From positions 1-7,344 of the forward strand of contig WLMP01000043.1 of NCBI GenBank assembly GCA_009700155.1: a stretch of DNA of 7,344 bases, given 5' to 3'. Each line of letters starts with the position of its first letter. The stretch's first letter is position 1. Shown here in pieces: positions 1-5,355 of the stretch. The translations under genes and the position numbers were made by a program. The DNA is from Actinomycetota bacterium. GTDB lineage: Bacteria; Actinomycetota; Actinomycetes; Nanopelagicales; Nanopelagicaceae. The notes beneath the pieces were generated by a model. It made no database searches, was not told where the DNA came from, and saw only the letters and a program-made list of their open reading frames with translations.

Positions 1-1066
1 CTATAAATCTATTTCTTTTTACTCTTCTTGAAACCCTTCTTCTTTTGGTGCCTGTAGATTCCTCTGGCTTAGTAATATTTATTGGTTTACTTGAGATTAG
101 TTGAGAGGTTCTTTCTTTAATTCCACTTAGTTTAGATGTGACAGATACTCTGCCACGTTTACTAGTTTTAATCCTTATCGGTGGTAAATCTAACTCTAAA
201 CTTAATTGTCGCCGATTAGGGTCTAATTCTTCTTGGATTTGGCGCAAAACATTTAGTAAATCTCCAGCATTTTTGGGTCTTTCGTCAGGGTTTGGCGAAG
301 TTGCTGAGAAAACTATTTCAACTAACCTTTCTGGAGTATTTCCTTTTAAGGTATTTATCTTAGGTATTCGCTCATTCACATGCTTATAAGCTATCTGTAT
401 AGGAGTATCTCCATCGTATGGTTTTGAACCAACTAGCATTTCATAGAGCACAATTCCTATTGCATATATATCGCTTCTAGCATCAGCAATCCCACGCTGT
501 ACTTGTTCAGGTGAAAGGTAGGAAACACTTCCCAGCACAACACTTGATTCTGCCGTCAATGTTTGGCCAACAGAGCTATTTCTAGCTAAACCAAAATCTG
601 CAACTTTGATTCTTCCATCTTTTGCAATAAGTATATTTTCTGGCTTAATGTCTCTGTGTATTATCCCAATTTTATGAGCAGCTGCTAAAGCACTAAGAAC
701 TGGATTTATTATTTGAAAAGTTTGCTCAACTGTTAAAGGAGCATTTTCGTTTAAAAAATCTCTTAATGTAGTTCCTTCAACTAATTCCATAACTATAAAT
801 ACAGCAGGAGCTCCACCTTCGTTCCACCCTTGATCTTGTATAGATACGATATTTGGATGAGAAAGAGCAGCTGTTGCTTTTGCTTCTTTAATAAATCTTG
901 ATACAAATGCTTCATCGCTAGCAAGATGGGCGTGCATTATCTTCACAGCAACAGCTCGATCAAGTCGAGTATCTAAAGCTGTATATATTGTTGCCATTCC
1001 ACCAGAAGCAATTTGACGCTGGAGTAAGTAGCGATTATCAATCAATTCACCAGTTAAGTCAGACAC
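1..1066 (-). CDS. Ser/Thr protein kinase, PknB/PknL type (3' end beyond window)
   Basis: Hanks-type Ser/Thr protein kinase; 355 codons are visible and the gene runs off the left edge. I translated it from the GTG at 1066. Visible motifs: glycine-rich loop near residues 20-25 (ASGGMA), invariant Lys in VAVKIM (K42), catalytic loop HRDIKPEN (137-144, Asp139), DFG (157-159), and YLSPEQ (183-188) in place of the APE box, as in actinobacterial PknB-like kinases. After the kinase domain (about residue 275) comes a Lys/Arg-rich juxtamembrane stretch ending KRRRVSRRVKRNRF, the usual prelude to a single membrane helix, so it is probably a membrane receptor kinase. It cannot be seen whether PASTA repeats follow. 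The length before the presumed helix and the nearby idsA-type gene recall mycobacterial pknL, but that is inference. There is no Shine-Dalgarno; TAAACT lies six bases upstream, which suggests a leaderless mRNA. Confidence 0.93.
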   Translation of the reverse strand, partial: MSDLTGELIDNRYLLQRQIASGGMATIYTALDTRLDRAVAVKIMHAHLASDEAFVSRFIKEAKATAALSHPNIVSIQDQGWNEGGAPAVFIVMELVEGTTLRDFLNENAPLTVEQTFQIINPVLSALAAAHKIGIIHRDIKPENILIAKDGRIKVADFGLARNSSVGQTLTAESSVVLGSVSYLSPEQVQRGIADARSDIYAIGIVLYEMLVGSKPYDGDTPIQIAYKHVNERIPKINTLKGNTPERLVEIVFSATSPNPDERPKNAGDLLNVLRQIQEELDPNRRQLSLELDLPPIRIKTSKRGRVSVTSKLSGIKERTSQLISSKPINITKPEESTGTKRRRVSRRVKRNRFI

Positions 1067-1070
1067 AAAA

Positions 1071-1088
1071 CAAGTTTAGAGAAACTTG
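1071..1088. repeat. Perfect inverted repeat between two minus-strand genes
   Basis: CAAGTTT - 4-base loop - AAACTTG gives a perfect 7-bp stem in the 35-base gap between the P-loop kinase stop and the Ser/Thr kinase start. On the minus strand it is followed by TTTT and then the GTG start. It could be a weak intrinsic terminator for the upstream operon, but the stem has only two G:C pairs and the U tract is short. Its downstream arm also overlaps the candidate -10 box of the protein kinase, so an operator for a dimeric repressor is an equally good reading. Confidence 0.45.
1073..1078 (-). promoter_or_regulatory. Candidate -10 box (TAAACT) for leaderless Ser/Thr kinase mRNA
   Basis: TAAACT matches the actinobacterial TANNNT -10 consensus and ends six bases before the GTG at 1066, so transcription would start at or next to the start codon. 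No -35 hexamer is evident. Support comes from the same spacing before three other genes in the window. Confidence 0.4.
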
Positions 1089-1101
1089 ATAAATTTATAC
1101 T

Positions 1102-1641
1102 TTAAGGCGCGCCATTAAGGGTGTAATGGGCATAATCACTAGTTCTTTCATGGCTGAAATGCTTATTCTGATCGACTAAAAAGCTAAGCATATGTTTACG
1201 AATCTGTTCTCCATCTCGCTTAATTACTCTCTCTAGTCCCACATTGGGGTCACACTCAATCCAAATAGCAACATCAATGAATTCTCTGAAAGCACTCTGG
1301 CCTGCTCCTACACCTTCTAATACAAGATACTTAGCACCGGGTACTTGAATCTCTGCATCAAATTCTTCAGTAGCCCAGTTGTACTTTTTATACTTTATAG
1401 ACTTTTTTTCGATGTATGGAGCAAGTATTTGTTCTGTAATGCGATTGCTAAGTTCCCCTGATAGTGGGTTAATCCAGCCGTCATAGAGATCGTCCATATG
1501 AATGATTTCTAGCGTGGTCAAATCTTTCCTAATTTTCTGAGCAAGAGTCGTCTTACCAGATCCTGCAACTCCATCAATAGAAATTAAAGTTGGAGTTGCA
1601 GCGGAGTTCTTTAATCTATCTAGTAATTTACTGTAGTTCAT
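1102..1641 (-). CDS. P-loop nucleoside/vitamin kinase, uridine kinase-like; possible salvage kinase of the thiamine operon
   Basis: Small cytoplasmic P-loop kinase of 179 aa. Walker A is GVAGSGKT (residues 24-31), followed by IIHMDDLYDGW (46-56), where uridine kinases and ribosylnicotinamide kinases place the substrate-binding Asp and Tyr, and a hydrophobic strand YLVLEGVGAG resembling Walker B. The C-terminal part holds an Arg/Lys-rich lid region (ERVIKRDGEQIRKHM). I start it at the ATG at 1641, which overlaps the transporter by 14 bases; the open frame reaches an ATG at 1686, but the added 15 residues are out-of-frame transporter code and lie before a compact family-like N terminus. It is co-transcribed with a PnuC-family transporter behind a TPP riboswitch, so phosphorylation of thiamine or a thiamine precursor is an attractive inference. 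The sequence itself shows only a uridine kinase-like fold; uridine, nicotinamide riboside or a deoxynucleoside remain possible substrates. Confidence 0.85.
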   Translation of the reverse strand: MNYSKLLDRLKNSAATPTLISIDGVAGSGKTTLAQKIRKDLTTLEIIHMDDLYDGWINPLSGELSNRITEQILAPYIEKKSIKYKKYNWATEEFDAEIQVPGAKYLVLEGVGAGQSAFREFIDVAIWIECDPNVGLERVIKRDGEQIRKHMLSFLVDQNKHFSHERTSDYAHYTLNGAP

Positions 1642-2179
1642 TCTTAATTGATTCTTTCTTCCACCTAACCCAGCCCCAGATTGCAATACAGCTAAATATC
1701 ACATAAAGGAAACTTGTTAGATAAAGTGCGCCAGTAAAATACTGATATGTGTAGGCAATGTTGACTATCAACCAGATTGGCCATGCTTCAAATTTCTGCC
1801 AGATCATCAATAACTGTGCACAAACGCTTCCTACAAATCCGAACGACTCAATTACGGAAGATGCTGCCCCTATGTTAGTAAGTATCGGCCACAGTGCTAG
1901 TGCGAAGAAAACAATTACACTCGCTAGTAATAATCTATTTTTTGTTGCAAGATTCTTTGGTTTGGCACCTTTTGGCCCCCATCCCAACCAACCCCAAATA
2001 GCTCCTACGATAAAAACTAACTGAAGTGCCGCACTTGCGTAATATGCAGATTGAAAAAATATATAGGCATACAGCAAACTGCCAGCACTCCACCAAGGCC
2101 ACGTTATTCTTGGTCCGAGCACTCCCAGAATTACAGCAATCAGTGAGGTAGCAAAAGCAATAACTTCTAATACAGACAT
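1628..2179 (-). CDS. pnuT: PnuC-family vitamin transporter, probable thiamine transporter PnuT
   Basis: Integral membrane protein of 183 aa, almost entirely hydrophobic helices with short Lys/Arg loops, matching the seven-helix PnuC/SWEET-like vitamin transporter family in length. Family marks are WPWWSAGSLLYAY (27-39), GAIWGWLGWG (59-68), and a WxxWxxxN pattern (W133, W136, N140) in the substrate-binding region, followed by a second WGW near the C terminus (168-170). PnuC proteins carry nicotinamide riboside, while PnuT members carry thiamine by facilitated diffusion with intracellular trapping. Sequence alone does not separate them here; the call rests on the TPP riboswitch directly upstream. 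The ATG at 2179 has an AGGA Shine-Dalgarno seven bases upstream. The stop overlaps the downstream kinase start, indicating translational coupling. Riboflavin (PnuX) or nicotinamide riboside specificity is less likely given the regulation. Confidence 0.85.
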   Translation of the reverse strand: MSVLEVIAFATSLIAVILGVLGPRITWPWWSAGSLLYAYIFFQSAYYASAALQLVFIVGAIWGWLGWGPKGAKPKNLATKNRLLLASVIVFFALALWPILTNIGAASSVIESFGFVGSVCAQLLMIWQKFEAWPIWLIVNIAYTYQYFTGALYLTSFLYVIFSCIAIWGWVRWKKESIKNELQ

Positions 2180-2183
2180 AAGC

Positions 2184-2278
2184 TAATCCTTTCCAATTCG
2201 CATTACCGAACTGGTCAATCGGTCGGCTTGAATCTCAAGCCCTCTCAGCTAAAAAACTTAGCTCCCGTGCTCTGATCA
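2184..2278 (-). ncRNA. TPP riboswitch (THI element) in the leader of the PnuT operon
   Basis: Read on the minus strand, the leader carries the TPP aptamer parts in order. CGGG at 2267-2264 begins P2. P3 is GCTAA...TTAGC, followed by the invariant CTGAGA (2248-2243). An optional P3a hairpin follows, GGCTTGA/TCAAGCC with a 3-base loop (2241-2225). Then come ACCG closing P2, the J2-4 stretch ending TTGACC, and P5 as TTCG-GTAATG-CGAA with the conserved TAATG loop (2205-2201). P4 is CCA/TGG. A plausible P1 is TGATC (2278-2274) with GATTA (2188-2184). The element ends in the Shine-Dalgarno region, so thiamine diphosphate probably blocks translation initiation of the transporter. The exact 5' boundary and P1 pairing are my reading; the core motifs are clear. 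Confidence 0.9.
2187..2190 (-). promoter_or_regulatory. Shine-Dalgarno (AGGA) of pnuT, inside riboswitch P1
   Basis: AGGA lies seven bases before the pnuT ATG. Its last two bases fall in the proposed P1 3' strand (2188-2184), so ligand-stabilised P1 would mask it. No poly-U intrinsic terminator lies between the aptamer and the gene, which favours translational control. Confidence 0.6.
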
Positions 2279-2304
2279 TAGCGCGCCCAAAGTTAAAAGA
2301 ATTG

Positions 2305-2310
2305 TCTATA
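2305..2310 (-). promoter_or_regulatory. Candidate -10 box (TATAGA) for the riboswitch-pnuT transcript
   Basis: TATAGA on the minus strand would place the transcription start near 2298, about 20 bases before riboswitch P1, giving a complete aptamer. A second candidate, TAACTT (2295-2290), would start just before P1. No clear -35 is seen. The box overlaps the plus-strand -10 of crtYc through the palindrome CTATAG (2306-2311). Confidence 0.3.
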
Positions 2311-2312
2311 GT
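2307..2312 (+). promoter_or_regulatory. -10 box (TATAGT) for leaderless crtYc mRNA
   Basis: TATAGT, a strong match to TANNNT/TATAAT, ends six bases before the GTG start of crtYc, and no Shine-Dalgarno is present. This predicts a transcript beginning at the start codon. No -35 match lies at 16-18 bases. The TATAGT-TACCCT-GTG arrangement resembles the crtE promoter (TACCGT-TACGCC-GTG). Confidence 0.5.
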
Positions 2313-2318
2313 TACCCT

Positions 2319-2648
2319 GTGTTGAAGTTCGGATATTTGGCCATGATTTTATTTACCATTATCGGCTCATTCTGGCTGGAAATAGTCCTTAAAGTTGGAG
2401 TCCTGCGCAGAGTTAAGAGACTTTTTTTAAGCATTGCACCAGTTGCTATTTTGTTCTTGATTTGGGATGCGTATGCAATTAGTCAGGGCCATTGGTATTT
2501 TGATAGTAACCAAATACTCGGAGTAATTGGACCTTTCGATATACCACTAGAGGAATTTTTATTCTTTATCTTTATTCCAATAGCTTCAGTCATGACAATT
2601 GAAGCGGTGCGGACAGTTAAAAAGCACTGGGTAGTAGGGGATGAGTGA
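2319..2648 (+). CDS. crtYc: Lycopene cyclase subunit CrtYc (heterodimeric, actinobacterial type)
   Basis: Small membrane protein of 109 aa, one half of the Gram-positive heterodimeric lycopene cyclase that closes the ionone rings of lycopene in the membrane. Three helices are visible (about residues 5-24, 35-54 and 80-97). Family marks: WDAYAISQGHWYFD (49-62) and the acidic DIPLEEFLFF motif (74-83), matching the PxE(E/D) signature. The start is GTG at 2319; TTG at 2322 is a close alternative, but the -10 box six bases upstream supports 2319. The stop overlaps the start of crtYd, so the two subunits are translationally coupled. It is transcribed opposite to, and converging on, the crtE-crtI-crtB operon. 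A related pair (CrtYe/CrtYf) makes epsilon-cyclised C50 carotenoids; with no lycopene elongase (crtEb) gene in view, a beta-cyclase is the simpler reading. Confidence 0.9.
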   Translation: MLKFGYLAMILFTIIGSFWLEIVLKVGVLRRVKRLFLSIAPVAILFLIWDAYAISQGHWYFDSNQILGVIGPFDIPLEEFLFFIFIPIASVMTIEAVRTVKKHWVVGDE

Positions 2649-2953
2649 TGGTATACACCGATATTGCGATTATTTCTATAATATTTGCTGCAATAGTTGA
2701 TTTATTTATTATTAAAAACAAGTTGCTTACTAAGAAGGTATTTTGGACTAGCTATGCAATTATTCTACCGTTTCAGTTAATTACAAATTGGTGGCTAACT
2801 TCTAGAAATATTGTTATGTATAGTCCAGATGCAATTACAGGAATTCGAGTAGCCTCTGCTCCAGCAGAAGATTTATTATTCGGATTTGCTTTAATACTAT
2901 TAGTAATGAATTTGTGGGTGTATTGGGGCAAAAAAGGTATTCAAAAAAGATAG
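2648..2953 (+). CDS. crtYd: Lycopene cyclase subunit CrtYd (heterodimeric, actinobacterial type)
   Basis: Second cyclase subunit, 101 aa, with three predicted helices (about 5-22, 31-50, 72-93). The key motif is SAPAEDLLFGFAL (70-82), the PxE(E/D) counterpart to the one in CrtYc; conserved NWW (47-49) and GIRV (65-68) precede it. CrtYc and CrtYd correspond to the two repeats of the fused fungal and archaeal cyclases and must pair to act. I chose the ATG at 2648, which overlaps the crtYc stop as TGATG and has GGGG (2637-2640) seven bases upstream; a GTG one codon earlier (2645) is also in frame. The stop TAG abuts the crtB stop on the other strand with no spacer, so no private terminator exists. 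Confidence 0.9.
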   Translation: MVYTDIAIISIIFAAIVDLFIIKNKLLTKKVFWTSYAIILPFQLITNWWLTSRNIVMYSPDAITGIRVASAPAEDLLFGFALILLVMNLWVYWGKKGIQKR

Positions 2954-3865
2954 CTATCTAGAGCTAACGGCTCGTAAATATGCAGGGATTGCAACCTTAA
3001 TTCGTCGCCAACTTGAAGTTTTCGCTCTTTTATCAAAGATTTGGTAATTGATTTTTTCAACTTCATCCACAATGCCACAATAAAGTTCACTCGCTGCCTC
3101 AATGCACGCCCTACTACTTGGATTTAGTAATTTAATACCAGGCATAGACTCTTTCTGTAGCTTCCTAACTCTATTTATCTGCTCTTTCAATGCGCTAATA
3201 ATTTCAGGTGTTAGTTTTCTTTTTCCCAGCATTTCTCTGGTTACATTGTGGGATTCGAGTTCTTCAATGGGCAGATATATGCGGCCACGATCTAAGTCCT
3301 CACTGACATCTCGAATGAAGTTTGCAAGCTGAAATGCAGTTCCTAATTTTTCAGCGGCAAGACTAGCTTCATCAAGATCATTTTGGTCAACTACCCCAAG
3401 GATCGGAACCATCTGTAAACCTATTACTGCTGCGGAACCATACACATACTTGTATAGATCTTTATATGACTGGTATTCGGTAATGGTTAAATCCATTGCC
3501 ATCGAATTAAGAAATGACTTGAAGTAGTCAATTGGTAGATTGAATCTATTTACAGTATCAACTAATGCTCTACCAATTTTGTCTTCACTTGTGCCATTCT
3601 TAATATCAGCTAATACTGAATCTCCCCAACTAGTTAATGTGTGTGCCTTTTCAGACTCGGTTAGAGTCGATGCAAGATCATCAACAATTTCGTCGGCATA
3701 GCGTGCAAACCCATAGAGGGCATGAACAAAGGGCCTTTTATTTGGCGGTAAGAATTTCGTAGCCAGAAAATAGGTTTTGCCATGAATAGAGTTTAGTTTT
3801 TTACATTCAATATATGATTCCCTGACGCTTAAATCTGTAATTCCAGCAGCAGTTAACTCATCCAT
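2954..3865 (-). CDS. crtB: Phytoene synthase
   Basis: Head-to-head condensation of two GGPP to 15-cis-phytoene; squalene/phytoene synthase family, 303 aa, the usual CrtB length, membrane-associated. Both aspartate-rich Mg-diphosphate sites are intact: DEIVD (58-62) and DVSED (186-190), the latter within the signature ending DRGRIYLP. The YVYGSAAVIGLQM stretch (140-152) is the other family signature, and TYFLATKFLPPNKR (31-44) is the usual N-terminal block. I start at the ATG at 3865, four bases after the crtI stop; the open frame extends to a TTG at 3886, seven codons earlier and overlapping crtI, without a convincing Shine-Dalgarno. It is the last gene of the crtE-crtI-crtB operon and converges on crtYd. 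Confidence 0.95.
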   Translation of the reverse strand: MDELTAAGITDLSVRESYIECKKLNSIHGKTYFLATKFLPPNKRPFVHALYGFARYADEIVDDLASTLTESEKAHTLTSWGDSVLADIKNGTSEDKIGRALVDTVNRFNLPIDYFKSFLNSMAMDLTITEYQSYKDLYKYVYGSAAVIGLQMVPILGVVDQNDLDEASLAAEKLGTAFQLANFIRDVSEDLDRGRIYLPIEELESHNVTREMLGKRKLTPEIISALKEQINRVRKLQKESMPGIKLLNPSSRACIEAASELYCGIVDEVEKINYQIFDKRAKTSSWRRIKVAIPAYLRAVSSR

Positions 3866-3869
3866 GCTT

Positions 3870-5354
3870 TTATTTGACTGGCCCAACTATTCGTTCTGCT
3901 GCAAGTCTTCCTGAAATTAAAACCATTGGAACGCCAACGCCTGGTTGAGTACCAGATCCGGCAAACACAATATTTTCATATCCCTTAGCAAGATTTCGAG
4001 GCCTAAATGGTCCAGTTTGTAAAAAAGTATGTGCGCTAGCAAACGGAGCCCCTTGAGCCATACCTTGCATTTCCCAATCTAATGGAGTTGTCAGTTGCTC
4101 AACTTCAATACCCTTACCAAAGTCTTTGTAACCCCTATCTTCTAATGCTTTAACCATTTCGTCACGGTATTTAGGACCAATCTTTTGCCAATCAATATCG
4201 GCAGTTAAATTTGGCGTTGGAAATAAGACGTAATATGAAGTTTTACCTGCTGGAGCTAAGGATGGATCATCCATTGAGGGGACAGTAACTAAGATGCTTG
4301 GATCACTCATCAAAGTTTTCTTCTTAATCAATTCATCAAAAACACCATCCCAGGATTTACCAAAATGAATATTGTGATGAGCTAAATGATCATAACTTTT
4401 ATTTGAACCAACAAGTAAAGTCACACAAGAAGGTGAGTATTTAAGCCTTTTAACGGATAATGGTTCTTTATCAAGTAGATCTCGCCAAGCAATTGGTAGA
4501 TCTGGATTTAGTACAACAACATCACAAGCAAATCTTTCTCCGGTATCTGTAATCACAGCTTTAGCACGACCATTTTCTCTCTCAATTGAGGTAACGGTTG
4601 TGTTGTACTTAAAAGTAACCCCATGCTTCTCTGCTGCTCCTGCCAAAGCGCGTGGTACAGCATGCATTCCACCCTTTGGGAAAAATACTCCATTAACTGA
4701 GTCCATATACGCAATAACTGCATATATTGCTAGAGCTTGCTGAGGACTGACACCTGCATACATTGCTTGAAATGAATATACCTTTTGGGTTCTTGGGTCC
4801 TTTAAAAATTGATTTACTTTAGGAGCTAACTTTCTAAAACCACCTAGTGCAATTAACCTAGCTAAATTTGGTGTTAGTAAGTTAAGTGGCGAGTCAATGT
4901 TTCTGTCTATGAAGTCATTCATTTCATACTTATACAACTTAGTTACAAAATCTACATACTTTCCATACCCAATTGCTTCTTGTGAGCCAATGGTTTTTGC
5001 GATCTCTGCTTGCATCTGATTGGTATCAGCATGCACATCTAGTTGTGTTCCGTCATCATAAAAAGCTCTATATAGCGGCTTTAAGGGGACTAGATCTAAC
5101 CAATCTTTAATATCTTCGCCAACACAAGCAAGTGCATCTGATATTAGGTCAGGCATGGTTAGAACTGAAGGTCCTGTATCAAATGAAAAGCCAGATTTAT
5201 TTAATAATCCATTCCTGCCCCCAGGAACGCTTTCTCTTTCAATTACAGTTACTTTCCGTCCAGCTCCAGCTAAGCGAAGAGCAGCACTTAGTCCGGCAAG
5301 TCCTGCGCCAACAACAACAACATTATCTGTTGGACCCTTAACTCTTGCTGTCAT
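3870..5354 (-). CDS. crtI: Phytoene desaturase (CrtI type)
   Basis: FAD-dependent bacterial-type phytoene desaturase/isomerase, 494 aa, in the normal range for CrtI. The N-terminal Rossmann FAD site is VVVVGAGLAGLSAA (12-25), ending in the ribose-binding Glu39 and the PGGR motif (44-47). The C-terminal CrtI signature is AGSGTQPGVGVPMVLISG (465-482). It converts phytoene to lycopene by successive desaturations, peripherally bound to the membrane. The number of steps cannot be read from sequence, but the linked cyclase implies lycopene. The ATG at 5354 follows the crtE stop after a single base (TAA-A-ATG), with only a weak GAAAGA Shine-Dalgarno, so coupling to crtE is likely. No disruption or missing motif was seen. 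Confidence 0.95.
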   Translation of the reverse strand: MTARVKGPTDNVVVVGAGLAGLSAALRLAGAGRKVTVIERESVPGGRNGLLNKSGFSFDTGPSVLTMPDLISDALACVGEDIKDWLDLVPLKPLYRAFYDDGTQLDVHADTNQMQAEIAKTIGSQEAIGYGKYVDFVTKLYKYEMNDFIDRNIDSPLNLLTPNLARLIALGGFRKLAPKVNQFLKDPRTQKVYSFQAMYAGVSPQQALAIYAVIAYMDSVNGVFFPKGGMHAVPRALAGAAEKHGVTFKYNTTVTSIERENGRAKAVITDTGERFACDVVVLNPDLPIAWRDLLDKEPLSVKRLKYSPSCVTLLVGSNKSYDHLAHHNIHFGKSWDGVFDELIKKKTLMSDPSILVTVPSMDDPSLAPAGKTSYYVLFPTPNLTADIDWQKIGPKYRDEMVKALEDRGYKDFGKGIEVEQLTTPLDWEMQGMAQGAPFASAHTFLQTGPFRPRNLAKGYENIVFAGSGTQPGVGVPMVLISGRLAAERIVGPVK

Positions 5355-5355
5355 T

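Noticed and set aside
138..389. Plus-strand open frame of 83 codons
   Set aside because: It lies wholly inside the protein kinase coding region on the opposite strand and has no recognisable motif; the kinase translation is clearly the real frame.
1642..1686. Fifteen-residue N-terminal extension of the P-loop kinase (ATG at 1686)
   Set aside because: It would overlap the transporter by 59 bases and encodes a Gly/Arg-rich stretch that is just shifted transporter code; the ATG at 1641 gives a compact family-like start.
1758..2024. Plus-strand open frame of 88 codons
   Set aside because: Antisense to the transporter; its composition is a mirror of hydrophobic helix codons and no family features are seen.
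1628..2179. Naming the PnuC-family gene as a nicotinamide riboside transporter
   Set aside because: The upstream TPP riboswitch points to thiamine; nicotinamide riboside would need a different regulatory context. Kept only as an alternative.
2275..2280. Minus-strand TATGAT as the pnuT -10 box
   Set aside because: It is a good match, but transcription would begin near 2268, inside the aptamer, and would remove the proposed P1 5' strand.
2319..2953. Assigning the cyclase as a C50 epsilon-cyclase (CrtYe/CrtYf)
   Set aside because: No crtEb-type lycopene elongase is visible in the cluster; a beta-cyclase (CrtYc/CrtYd) is simpler, though short subunit sequences cannot fully exclude the other.
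2951..2966. TAGCT-6-AGCTA as a bidirectional terminator between crtYd and crtB
   Set aside because: The stem is only 5 bp, no U tract follows on either strand, and it lies partly inside the crtB coding end.
3102..3332. Plus-strand open frame of 76 codons
   Set aside because: Antisense shadow of crtB.
3866..3886. TTG start for crtB seven codons upstream
   Set aside because: It overlaps crtI, uses a rarer start codon and lacks a Shine-Dalgarno; the ATG at 3865 just after the crtI stop fits the family N terminus.
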